Origin: SSF26 sp037443945
GTDB lineage: Bacteria > Chloroflexota > Anaerolineae > J102
Assembly: GCA_037443945.1 (NCBI GenBank)
Contig: JBBINH010000012.1
Coordinates: 15,102 to 79,101 of the forward strand
DNA length: 64,000 nt
Direction of reading: 5' to 3'
Positions 51,004-58,791 of the stretch are shown here, in pieces. The notes beneath the pieces are model-generated. The model saw only the letters and a program-made list of their open reading frames with translations. It did not search any database and was not told where the DNA came from. Position 1 is the stretch's first letter; every line of letters starts with the position of its first letter. The translations under genes were made by a program, and so were the position numbers.

Positions 51004-51628
51004 CGAGTTCACGCAGGGCTTTCTCCAACTTTTGCTGGCGGCGGGCTACCGTCAAGTCCCCGCGTGTGCGTTCAACGATCCCGCGCACGATGTCGCTTTG
51101 ACGGCGCAGGTTGTTCGTGATGGCATCGGGGAAATCCATGGTGACGAGGACGGTGTAGATTTCGTCCATGTAGCCGAAGAGCACTTCGGCCTCGTCGAGT
51201 CGCTCTTGACGGTCGAGATCGAGAATAAAGCGACGCAGCTCGCCGGCCGCCTCGGCCAGCCCGCCCAAATAGGTCGCGAAGGGAATGCCCAGGCTTTCCG
51301 GCTCGGGCAGGGGATCGTGGTGGACGAGCGCGTAGACGATGTGGGCCTCGGCTACCTCTTTGAGCGCGTCCTGAGTATAGCCGGCAAAATACAGATCGGG
51401 ATACGGCGCCAGGTCGGCGGCCATAGTCCGGGCCAACTCTTGGGCCTGATGGAGCAGGGCCAGGGCTGCGGCGAACTCGCGGCGATGGACGGCGCGGATA
51501 CTGAGCGAGCAGTAACGCACCAACTCGCGCGAGCGGCTGAGAGCCTGGTCACGGGCCCGATTGCGTGCTTCGAAATCGGCACGAATGCGGTCAACGATGG
51601 CTTCGAGGTTGAACAAGAGCAAGACCAC
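50978..51628 (-). CDS. Translin-family protein
   Basis: A 216-aa all-helical protein. YCSLSIRAVHRREF, DLYFAGYTQDALKEVAEA, GLAEAAGELRRFILDL and the C-terminal MDFPDAITNNLRRQSDIVRG followed by VERTRGDLT are the conserved blocks of the translin family (octameric single-strand nucleic-acid-binding proteins, best known in eukaryotes and present in archaea and some bacteria). It starts with GTG after a TATAAT-type promoter. It is the first gene of the unit containing the split Cas4 genes and the transpeptidase. Confidence 0.82.
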   Translation of the reverse strand: MVLLLFNLEAIVDRIRADFEARNRARDQALSRSRELVRYCSLSIRAVHRREFAAALALLHQAQELARTMAADLAPYPDLYFAGYTQDALKEVAEAHIVYALVHHDPLPEPESLGIPFATYLGGLAEAAGELRRFILDLDRQERLDEAEVLFGYMDEIYTVLVTMDFPDAITNNLRRQSDIVRGIVERTRGDLTVARRQQKLEKALRELDARIATES

Positions 51629-51669
51629 CAGAGGAGATGGCGCCCCGCTCAGAGCAGGGCTGAGTTTGC

Positions 51670-51675
51670 ATTATA
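51670..51675 (-). promoter_or_regulatory. -10 element for the translin-Cas4 operon
   Basis: A perfect TATAAT on the minus strand at 51670-51675. The expected -35 position has only weak matches (TTGGGC at 51690-51695, spacer 14). Transcription would start near 51663, about 35 bases before the GTG. Confidence 0.45.
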
Positions 51676-51865
51676 CCACTATCCGCCCCGCCCAAAGCCT
51701 ATGGGAACGGCCGCGATCGCGGCGCTCCCGTAAAACCGACTTGCGGCCTGATGCCGAAAGGGACGGCTATGGCCCGGCCGTCAAGGCCTCCATCGCCGCA
51801 GTCGAACCGCTGCGGTCTCGGCGCCGCCGGCATGATCCTCCCGTGCCTGCCGACCCCAAACGGGC

Positions 51866-52702
51866 CTACGGCTCGCCCCCTATCAGGATCAGATAGAGCG
51901 CGGCTTCACGCACCCCATCCACACCGAGCAACGCATTGATCGCGTCGTCCGTGAAGCCGCCGATCGGCAAACTGCCATGGCCTGTCGCCGTCGCCGCCAA
52001 CAGCACGTTCTGGGCAATATGACCGGCTTCCAGCAGGATCAGGCGATAGGCCCGCTCGCCGTATTTGAACTTGCTGCGGCCGAACAGGGCGCTCAGGATC
52101 AGGCACACCCCGGCTTGTCCTACCTCGTCGGGAAGGTAAGTCGCCTCGGCCAGCACGGCTCCGAAGTCACCCTCTCGGATCGACTCCAGCTTGTGCTCGC
52201 CGGGATCGTAGCGATAGAGCCCTGCCGGCAACCCCTCGACCCGGAGGGCCAGGCAGTAGATCTCGATGGGATACAGCCCTCCGCCGGACGGCGCCGCCCG
52301 CAGTTGCCATTCGACGCCATCCGCCGCCCGCACCGTGGCGGTGACGCCGTTACCCAGATAGAGGATGTGGCCGAGCGTTGCCAACGACAACGGCCGGCCG
52401 GAAAAACGATGCACCGAGCGCCGCCGTCTCACGATCGCCGTCAACGAATCGGGACTCCCGGTCGGTGGCGGTGGCAAAGGGAAAGAGGGATGGCCACGAA
52501 AACCCGGCACCGGTTGTGAGATGAGCCGACGGATCGAGGGCGAGCTGTTGACGAAGTGGATCCACCTCGCCAATTGGTGGTTGGAAGGGTGGATTTTGGA
52601 GTTTTCGTGATAAATCTCGCTGGGCGAGAAAAGCAAGGAAGCCTCGATCGGTTCGTCGTCGTCCGTCGGGAGCGGCGGAGGGAAGCGGTCAGCATAGGAC
52701 AT
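51866..52702 (-). CDS. SagB-type azoline dehydrogenase (TOMM biosynthesis)
   Basis: A 278-aa FMN-dependent nitroreductase-fold enzyme of the SagB/McbC type, which oxidises thiazolines and oxazolines to thiazoles and oxazoles. Family landmarks: EIYHENSKIHPSN near the N-terminus, RRRRSVHRFSGRPL (FMN phosphate), RAAPSGGGLYPIEIY, and the Lys213-Tyr214 pair in KFKYGERAYRLILLEAGH, which matches the catalytic Lys-Tyr of McbC. Last gene of the four-gene cluster, 15 bases after the YcaO gene. No strong Shine-Dalgarno. Confidence 0.88.
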   Translation of the reverse strand: MSYADRFPPPLPTDDDEPIEASLLFSPSEIYHENSKIHPSNHQLARWIHFVNSSPSIRRLISQPVPGFRGHPSFPLPPPPTGSPDSLTAIVRRRRSVHRFSGRPLSLATLGHILYLGNGVTATVRAADGVEWQLRAAPSGGGLYPIEIYCLALRVEGLPAGLYRYDPGEHKLESIREGDFGAVLAEATYLPDEVGQAGVCLILSALFGRSKFKYGERAYRLILLEAGHIAQNVLLAATATGHGSLPIGGFTDDAINALLGVDGVREAALYLILIGGEP

Positions 52703-52717
52703 GGCTTGTCACCGGGT

Positions 52718-54028
52718 TCAAGGGTAGGGATGCGGGTACGGATTGATGGTCTCCAGGCTGGGGCTGAGGCCGAAGAGGCGTTCCGGTACTTCGCGCCAGC
52801 GCCGGCCGCCCAGAAACGGCAGCAGATGATCGCCTTCCATCATCTCGCAGCCGGGGATAAAGACCTTGACGACATGATACCCGCAGGCCGCCACGTCGAT
52901 GGGGGTGATGTCCACGGCTACCACCTCCAGGTCGTGGGCGGCCAGGCGTTGCACACAGACCTGCAGGTTGCGCCGCACATCGCCGGTATCCAACGAGGGA
53001 AGGCACGAAAGCGCCACCTCTGTCGGCTGCGCGAACAGAAAATCGAAGGCGGCCAACAGCTCGCTGTTGAACGCATACAGCTTGATGCGATCGTCGAAGC
53101 TACGGATGTTGCGAAAACCCGGCACAAGCGGAAACGTGGCCCCTCGATGCAGCTCCATCCACTTCAGCCCCTGCACCAATTCGATCAGGGTCTTCAGGGC
53201 AGCGCGTGTCGGATCGGGATGAGCGGCCCCGCCGACCACCACCATCGGCTTATCCGCACGCCTGTTGATGAGCACACCGAAAAACGAGGGGATCTCCAGG
53301 TCGAGGGTCGTGTAGAACAAGGCGTAATCGAGACCCGGCCGGGCAAACACCTCGTGGAAGCAGCTATGAAGGCTGCTGGCGGGATCGATGACGACCCGCG
53401 GACAGGGCAACCGGTTGCGCCAGACGATCATAAAGGCATCGCGTTCCACCACCTCGCACAGCCCCTTGAGCAGCGCCTCCGGCAGCGAGCGGGCACAGGC
53501 GCCGCCGGTCGAGATCGCCGGCGCCGGCTCCACCTCGCCTTGGGCCCGAAAAGGCAGCGGATAGGGCATGTACACCAGACACGCCGGCACCCACCGCTCT
53601 TTGCGGTAGGTCAGGCTATCGACGCGAACCCAGGCTATCGGCGTCTCCTCGCCGAACGGCGCATAAGGCAGGGTGGCGAACTGGTCGGGATGATACAACG
53701 CCCAGGACGCCGGCGCTATCGGGTCCAGCCCTTGCTCGCGCAGCAGACGATACGGGCCGAAGACCAGGTCTTCGGGATGAACCACGCTGAACGCGTAGCG
53801 CTCGATACACTCACCGACGGCAGCACCATAGGCCTGGGCGTAGGTCAAACCGGCCCCGCTGCCACTGCTCGCCACCGGCAGCGGATAGCCGTAGGTGCGA
53901 ATGTCGGCCGGCTCGGCTGCGACGATGAAGATGGCGGGATCGGCCCGGTCCATTTCGGCCGTGGCCGTATAAGCCACGATCCCGGTCACAGGGTCGACGA
54001 CGGAAAGGGGCGGCGGGCCAGCGACCAC
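52718..54028 (-). CDS. YcaO cyclodehydratase (TOMM biosynthesis)
   Basis: A 436-aa YcaO enzyme, which uses ATP to cyclise Cys, Ser and Thr side chains onto the peptide backbone. The ATP/Mg site includes SSGSGAGLTYAQAYGAAVGE with ECIERYAF (Glu73 and Glu76), and later LCEVVERDAF. The C-terminus ends NPYPHPYP, the Pro-rich PxPxP-type tail typical of azoline-forming YcaO proteins rather than thioamide-forming ones. The GTG at 54028 has GGGAGGG six to seven bases upstream and lies two bases after the ThiF-like gene. Longer in-frame readings overlap that gene and are artefacts. Confidence 0.92.
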   Translation of the reverse strand: MVAGPPPLSVVDPVTGIVAYTATAEMDRADPAIFIVAAEPADIRTYGYPLPVASSGSGAGLTYAQAYGAAVGECIERYAFSVVHPEDLVFGPYRLLREQGLDPIAPASWALYHPDQFATLPYAPFGEETPIAWVRVDSLTYRKERWVPACLVYMPYPLPFRAQGEVEPAPAISTGGACARSLPEALLKGLCEVVERDAFMIVWRNRLPCPRVVIDPASSLHSCFHEVFARPGLDYALFYTTLDLEIPSFFGVLINRRADKPMVVVGGAAHPDPTRAALKTLIELVQGLKWMELHRGATFPLVPGFRNIRSFDDRIKLYAFNSELLAAFDFLFAQPTEVALSCLPSLDTGDVRRNLQVCVQRLAAHDLEVVAVDITPIDVAACGYHVVKVFIPGCEMMEGDHLLPFLGGRRWREVPERLFGLSPSLETINPYPHPYP

Positions 54029-54030
54029 GG

Positions 54031-55104
54031 CTAACCCTCCCACAGCCGGTGCGGCGGTTGGCGCCGATGGACACCGCAAACCGGGCAGCGAGGCAGCTTC
54101 AGCACCGGATGCACCGAAGCCATCCCCTGCAGCAGGTTGAACTGCCACAAGCGCGTGTAGGTCACCGGCTCGGCGATGGCGGTCAGGAACTTGATCACCT
54201 CCAGGGCCAGCCAGTCGATACCGATGGGAAAAGCCCATCCTTGCGGGGGGCTGCCGCCATCGCCATCCCTCTGCGGGGCAGCCGCCGGGGCCGAGACGGC
54301 AGCCGCAGCGGCACGCCGCAGTTGAAAGCACCGGTAGCAGGCAGTCTGGCGTGGGATAACAAGCGGACCCAGCTCGATATCCAACCCTCGTTGGCGATAA
54401 GGCAAGAACGGAATGTCTTGCTTCAGGCTGAGATTGTTCCAGTGGTCGGCCAAAGCCTCGTCGAACGTATCGGGACAATAGACCAGCAGATCGATCGGCG
54501 TCTCACCCTGCGCTGCGGGCAGGTCTTCAACCCGCTCGCCTATCGTCACGCGGACGCCGGGGTTGAGCGTCGCCAGCTCCTTGGCGGTGACGGCCACCTC
54601 CGGCCACGGTGTGAGGATGACCAGGTGCCCTATGCCCGCCAGGGTTAGGTTGCGGGCCAGGGCCAGACCGTTCAGGCCGACATCCAAAATCACGACGGTG
54701 GCCTTTTTGAGGGCGCTCTGCGCGCTCAGGCCCTGCACCGGCAAAGGCAAGGCCATTCCGTTGTGCTCCGACCCCGCCAGAGCCGCCAGCATCCGTATTT
54801 GGGGCTCATAGCGGGCGAGTTCTTCGGGGTTGAACAGGCTCAATTCGGAGCTGGGGGCTTCGACCAAGAGGCCGGCCCGGTCCAGCTTCTCCAGCGCCAG
54901 GATGATCGGCTCCACCTCGAAACCGGCCTGCAGCAGGGAAGCGACGATCGTCTCCAGAGTCAAGGCGCCGGCGAGCAGCTCGGTCATGGCGGCCAACAGC
55001 GAGGGTGGCAAGGCCTCGTCGTCCCCCTCTGCCACCGTTGCCCACAGCTTCGCCGGCGAGAGGGCTTCCTTGAGCATCGGGCGGTGGTAGAAATGTCGGA
55101 TCAT
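54031..55104 (-). CDS. ThiF-like TOMM partner protein (leader-binding/E1-like)
   Basis: A 357-aa protein of the ocin-ThiF/TOMM leader-binding group. An N-terminal helical region (about 1-90) resembles a RiPP recognition element. A Rossmann-like E1 core follows (VVILDVGLNGLALARNLTLA), with a degenerate nucleotide motif. A zinc site is formed by CYRCFQLRR and CPVCG. It should present the substrate to the YcaO enzyme encoded just downstream. It is 94 bases after the candidate precursor gene. The ATG at 55104 has no clear Shine-Dalgarno; ATG 55077 is possible. Confidence 0.82.
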   Translation of the reverse strand: MIRHFYHRPMLKEALSPAKLWATVAEGDDEALPPSLLAAMTELLAGALTLETIVASLLQAGFEVEPIILALEKLDRAGLLVEAPSSELSLFNPEELARYEPQIRMLAALAGSEHNGMALPLPVQGLSAQSALKKATVVILDVGLNGLALARNLTLAGIGHLVILTPWPEVAVTAKELATLNPGVRVTIGERVEDLPAAQGETPIDLLVYCPDTFDEALADHWNNLSLKQDIPFLPYRQRGLDIELGPLVIPRQTACYRCFQLRRAAAAAVSAPAAAPQRDGDGGSPPQGWAFPIGIDWLALEVIKFLTAIAEPVTYTRLWQFNLLQGMASVHPVLKLPRCPVCGVHRRQPPHRLWEG

Positions 55105-55198
55105 GGATCGCGAAAAATGACCCTCAACCGCACAGAGTCGGGATCGGCGCCGTCGTAAGGGCTACCACCGCTGCTTCTGACCGGGGCAGGGACCGGTT

Positions 55199-56215
55199 TC
55201 AGTTTTCGGTCTGCAGTGTGAGACTGATGCTCGATGTGCTGGTACTGCTGCAGGCATTGCAACTGGTGGAACTGCTGCAGCACCACTTGGGTCCTGACAG
55301 GGCCACAGCATAGCGGATTGACATCGCCTGTGCCCACTTTTGCACCAACGCCGTATCGGCCAGCAGGCTTTGGATGGCACCGGGTGGATAGAGAGGGGCA
55401 GCGTAGTTGTCGTTGATCAGCGTCTCGAACGCCAGGGCGGCTACCAGGCTGATCTCGGCTGCTGAGAGTCCTCCCACTTCGGCATCCCATTGGTCGGCCT
55501 CGACGACAGGCCGTCCCACCCGCTCTGCGACCTCCTCGGCCGTGAGGGATTGCAGCAGCCTGCGATCGAGTCGTTGCGACTGCAAGTCCCCGCCGGGCCT
55601 GAGTTCGGTCACGGTGAACGTGTTGATCTGGAAGGGACGATGGCCCACCTCAACCTGACAGGCCAACACCGTATTGACCCGACGCTCGCGCAGGACCACG
55701 ATGCTCACCGCTTCGTGGGAGGGGCTTGTGGGTTCAAAGCTGCGAAAACTGGGGACAATGGCCAGGAGAAACGGCCAGGGCGACGGGTCGGTCGTGCCTC
55801 CTGCGCCGCCTGCCCCCTTGTGGACCCCCATAAAAAGGTGAACGCGCTCCGGGATGAACTCGAATCCCTGGGCGGTGTAGGTGTCGTAGAATAGGCGAAA
55901 GCCGGGATCCTCTCGGAGTCGCTTCTGCCCAAAATCTACTGCTGCCGTTGTGGGCAACAGCGTCAGCGATTGCAGGCACAGAGTGCCGCTGCCGCTCACC
56001 AGGGGCATGAACGTCTTATGGGCCGGCGCTTGCGCTGCCGCCGGGCTGGAGCCCCCCATCTTCCCTATGACCAGCCCCAGCAGCGAAGCCAGACCGGTCC
56101 CCAGAAACGATCGCCGTGCGAGCGAGAGCGGGGACGACGACTCAGGCCGTGGTCGCGTCGTCTCCGACTCCGCCGTTGCCGATAAGTTGGCTGCCTCTTC
56201 GATAGGCTTTGTCAT
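55199..56215 (-). CDS. Tat-exported protein with a Cys/Ser/Thr C-terminal tail, candidate TOMM substrate
   Basis: A 338-aa protein. The N-terminus has a twin-arginine signal (SLARRSFLGTGLASLLGLV, ending near PAAAQAPA), followed by an FMPLV segment seen in other secreted Chloroflexota proteins. Residues about 75-305 are a globular domain I do not recognise. The last residues break from it: from WCC at 311 to Ser329 almost every residue is Cys, Ser or Thr (16 of 18 between 312 and 329), then ISLTLQTEN. Such a stretch is what YcaO/SagB enzymes modify. It is the first gene of the cluster and has a strong GGAGGAGG site before the ATG at 56215. No separate short precursor gene is seen. Confidence 0.8.
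   Translation of the reverse strand: MTKPIEEAANLSATAESETTRPRPESSSPLSLARRSFLGTGLASLLGLVIGKMGGSSPAAAQAPAHKTFMPLVSGSGTLCLQSLTLLPTTAAVDFGQKRLREDPGFRLFYDTYTAQGFEFIPERVHLFMGVHKGAGGAGGTTDPSPWPFLLAIVPSFRSFEPTSPSHEAVSIVVLRERRVNTVLACQVEVGHRPFQINTFTVTELRPGGDLQSQRLDRRLLQSLTAEEVAERVGRPVVEADQWDAEVGGLSAAEISLVAALAFETLINDNYAAPLYPPGAIQSLLADTALVQKWAQAMSIRYAVALSGPKWCCSSSTSCNACSSTSTSSISLTLQTEN
55226..55285 (-). other. Candidate modified core region (Cys/Ser/Thr-rich tail)
   Basis: These 60 bases encode residues 311-330, WCCSSSTSCNACSSTSTSSI. Four Cys, nine Ser and three Thr occur among residues 312-329. They would be the sites of heterocyclisation if the YcaO/SagB enzymes act on this protein. Confidence 0.65.
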
Positions 56216-56602
56216 GGAATCCTCCTCCACCTGGTAGCGTTGCAGCAGCAAAAGGCATTCCGCAGCATGCCGACCGCAACCGAAGGATACGCCGAGATAT
56301 CAGAAAAGAACGAAAGCTTATGTCCAGACACTGTGTAAGCCTACAGCACCCTCATCTTTTGCCTTCTCTTTTCGCTCACCTGCAGCAACGGGAACAAGCA
56401 GGTTTTCCATCCTCTCCCTTGGGCCTGCGGCCGGCGAAGAGGGGGGACAGAGGATGAGAGAGAAAAGGAAAACCCCAACGTCTCAACATGAGTCAACGAT
56501 ACGAGTAGTGTACAAGAATCGATCGGACGATCTGTAAGATTACCAACCGATCGGCAGGATTCGGAGAGGGCCGGAGGGTAGGCGCTCGGTTTTCGGCGTC
56601 CT
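56216..56602. other. 387-base region upstream of the TOMM cluster with a long hairpin
   Basis: Between the SDR gene and the candidate TOMM substrate. It contains an inverted repeat, CATCCTCT (56408-56415) with AGAGGATG (56449-56456), enclosing further pairing (CCC with GGG, GGCC with GGCC), about 200 bases before the start codon. A weak promoter, TGGACA and TGATAT 18 bases apart on the minus strand near 56300-56330, may serve the cluster. No gene was found. Confidence 0.45.
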
Positions 56603-57406
56603 TCAGAGTCTGCGCATGGCCCGCGCCAGAACGGCATCCACCAGCCAGGGCGTCAGCCGTGTCAACCACCAGATGAGCACCCCGGCCGGGCTGAGGACGA
56701 GCAACCGGCGGCGGGTGGCCGCCGCTTTGAGGATGCTTTTCGCCACATCGTCAAGCGTTTGCGTGCCCGGTGCCCGACGCCTTCGGCCTTGGGGATTATG
56801 GCGACTTCCCTCCCGGATGATGCCTTTGCGACTCAGCTCGGCCCCGCTGACGAAATAAGGACACACGGTGCAGACGGCAATGCCGTAAGGGTGCAACTCG
56901 GCCGCCAGACTCTGCCCCAGATTGTTCAACGCCGCTTTCGAGGCGCTGTAGGCGCCGCTGGTCGGCGTGCCCACGAATCCCGCCACCGAGGAGACGTTGA
57001 CGATCACACCCCGACTCTGTTTGAGATGGGGCAAGGCGGCGCGGATGCAATAGGCGACCCCGAACAGATTGACGGCGAACTGCCGTTCCAGATCGCCCGG
57101 CCGGAGATGCTCGAATGTCCCCGAGACGAGCAGACCGGCATTGTTGACCAGGATGTCGATGCCGCCGAAATGGGCTACGGCCCGGTCGATCAGGGCCTGG
57201 CACTGCTCCGGGTCACTCACATCGCAGGTGACGGGCAGGGCGACTTCGGGTCCACCCAACTCGGCGGCCAGTTGCTCCAGCACGTCCGTAGAACGGGCGG
57301 CCAGAACGACACGTGCGCCGGCCTGCCGGAAGGCGATCGCCGTAGTCCGGCCGATGCCGGTGGAGGCGCCTGTGATGACGACGGTTTTGCCGTGGAAGTC
57401 GGCCAT
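56603..57406 (-). CDS. Short-chain dehydrogenase/reductase
   Basis: A 267-aa classical SDR. The cofactor motif is TGASTGIGRTTA, then NNAG, and the catalytic residues are in NVSSVAG and YSASK. Substrate unknown. The C-terminus has a hydrophobic segment (LLVLSPAGVLIWWLTRLTP) seen in membrane-associated fatty-acyl or sterol-type SDRs. The ATG at 57406 follows the pterin dehydratase stop by ten bases. Confidence 0.87.
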   Translation of the reverse strand: MADFHGKTVVITGASTGIGRTTAIAFRQAGARVVLAARSTDVLEQLAAELGGPEVALPVTCDVSDPEQCQALIDRAVAHFGGIDILVNNAGLLVSGTFEHLRPGDLERQFAVNLFGVAYCIRAALPHLKQSRGVIVNVSSVAGFVGTPTSGAYSASKAALNNLGQSLAAELHPYGIAVCTVCPYFVSGAELSRKGIIREGSRHNPQGRRRRAPGTQTLDDVAKSILKAAATRRRLLVLSPAGVLIWWLTRLTPWLVDAVLARAMRRL

Positions 57407-57416
57407 GGGGGCGGGC

Positions 57417-57776
57417 CTAGGGGCCGGCGAATTGCTCGGCAAACAAGCGGTCGGTCTTGGCGGCGGCGATGAAGTCGTTGATATGAAGCCCCTTGACGGC
57501 GTGGGTCCACCAGCGCACGGTTACAGCCCCCCATTCGGTGATAAGGAGGGGATGGTGGTTGATGGCTTCGGCCAGAGCACCGACGGCCTGGGTAAACGCC
57601 AGAGCCTGGGCAAAATTGGCAAAACGAAAACGGCGTTCCAGCCAGGGAACATCGCCGGTCTCGACGATCGTCCACCCGGGGACCTGCTTTTGCAGTTTGC
57701 TCATCTCGGCACGGGTTAGCGACCGCTTATCAGGCCCGTAGGGTTGAGTGGTCATGGCGGCGAGATCGGAAGCCAT
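57417..57776 (-). CDS. 4a-hydroxytetrahydrobiopterin dehydratase
   Basis: A 119-aa pterin-4a-carbinolamine dehydratase, which recycles the pterin cofactor of aromatic amino-acid hydroxylases and may act in molybdopterin metabolism. The family signature is EAINHHPLLITEW followed by WWTHAVKGLHINDFIAA. GGAGGG lies before the ATG at 57776. It shares a transcript with the SDR gene. No hydroxylase gene is nearby. Confidence 0.9.
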   Translation of the reverse strand: MASDLAAMTTQPYGPDKRSLTRAEMSKLQKQVPGWTIVETGDVPWLERRFRFANFAQALAFTQAVGALAEAINHHPLLITEWGAVTVRWWTHAVKGLHINDFIAAAKTDRLFAEQFAGP

Positions 57777-57807
57777 AGAGCCCTCCGACGGATGGAGTGA
57801 TTGGGTA

Positions 57808-58782
57808 TCAGGGAGCGTAAACCCCTTCGGTCACGGTGGCGGGATCGGGCCAGGGACTGGCCTCGGCGAAGGCAATGGCATCCTCGATTTCGACGGCGCA
57901 GCGTCGACCGATTTCGTCGAGTTCCTCCCGGTCGGCGATGCCTTCGGCCAACAGGCGTTCTTCGTAGCGCCGGATGGGGTCTTTGGCCTCCCAGGCGGCC
58001 AACAGCTCGCGCGGAACATATTCGGCGCCGTCATGGATGGCGTGGCCGAGCATGCGCATGGTCTTGGCTTCGATCAGGGTGGGGCCGCCTCCCTGCCGCG
58101 CCCGCTCGACGGCCTCTTTGGTCACGCCATACATGGCCTCGACATCGTTGCCGTCCACGATGAGGCCGGGGATGCCGTAGCCCTGAGCCCGCAGGGCGAT
58201 ATCGGGCACTTTCATCTGCTGGTGCAGGGGCGTCGAATAGGCGTACTGGTTGTTTTCGACGATGACGACCAGGGGCGCGTTGTACACGGCGGCCATGTTG
58301 AGGACCTCGTGAAAAAGACCGGCGCTGGAGGCCCCATCGCCGATGAAGGTCAGGGCCACGCGCGGTTCGTTGCGATAGCGGAAGCTCATGCTCACGCCCA
58401 GAGCTACGCCCAGCGATTGGGGAAGATGGCTGACGAAGCCGATGAGGTTGAGGCTGAGATCGCCCAGGCCATGCAGGTTGGCATCGCGGCCGCGGGTCAC
58501 GCCCGTCTCGCGGCCGAGCAGATTGGCGAAAATGCGCCGCGGGCTCAGGCCTCGCACCAGGTAGCAGCCCAGGTCGCGATGCATGGGCGCCGCCACATCC
58601 TCAGGCCCCAGGGCATAACCCGCCCCCACGCTGATGGCTTCGTGTCCCCGCTGGCTGAACGTACCTCCCACGCCACGACCTTGCTTCCATAACGCCAGCA
58701 TAGCCTCGTCGAAGGTGCGCGTCAGACGCATCCAGTAGTAAAGTTCGAGTTTCTGGTCGCGTTTGAGATGGTCTGTGCTCAT
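57808..58782 (-). CDS. Second 2-oxoacid dehydrogenase E1 alpha-type subunit (orphan)
   Basis: A 324-aa thiamine-diphosphate-binding alpha subunit. The cofactor motif runs from GDGASSAGLF to ENNQYA, and GTFSQRGHEAISVG and LGHAIHDGAEY are also conserved. It resembles the branched-chain/2-oxoisovalerate E1alpha group more than the subunit at 4803-5813. It has no beta subunit or E2 beside it; the orphan E1beta at 40803-41849 is the likely partner. It follows the M3 peptidase gene by nine bases. Confidence 0.85.
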   Translation of the reverse strand: MSTDHLKRDQKLELYYWMRLTRTFDEAMLALWKQGRGVGGTFSQRGHEAISVGAGYALGPEDVAAPMHRDLGCYLVRGLSPRRIFANLLGRETGVTRGRDANLHGLGDLSLNLIGFVSHLPQSLGVALGVSMSFRYRNEPRVALTFIGDGASSAGLFHEVLNMAAVYNAPLVVIVENNQYAYSTPLHQQMKVPDIALRAQGYGIPGLIVDGNDVEAMYGVTKEAVERARQGGGPTLIEAKTMRMLGHAIHDGAEYVPRELLAAWEAKDPIRRYEERLLAEGIADREELDEIGRRCAVEIEDAIAFAEASPWPDPATVTEGVYAP

Positions 58783-58791
58783 CGTATCGGC

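Noticed and set aside
54029..54478. N-terminal extension of the YcaO protein
   Set aside because: The extra 150 codons lie inside the ThiF-like gene in another frame. The GTG at 54028 has a strong Shine-Dalgarno and gives a normal YcaO N-terminus.
55105..55198. Second short precursor gene between the substrate and ThiF-like genes
   Set aside because: The gap holds no start codon with a ribosome binding site and no Cys/Ser/Thr-rich frame; only a small ACCGG/CCGGT hairpin is present.
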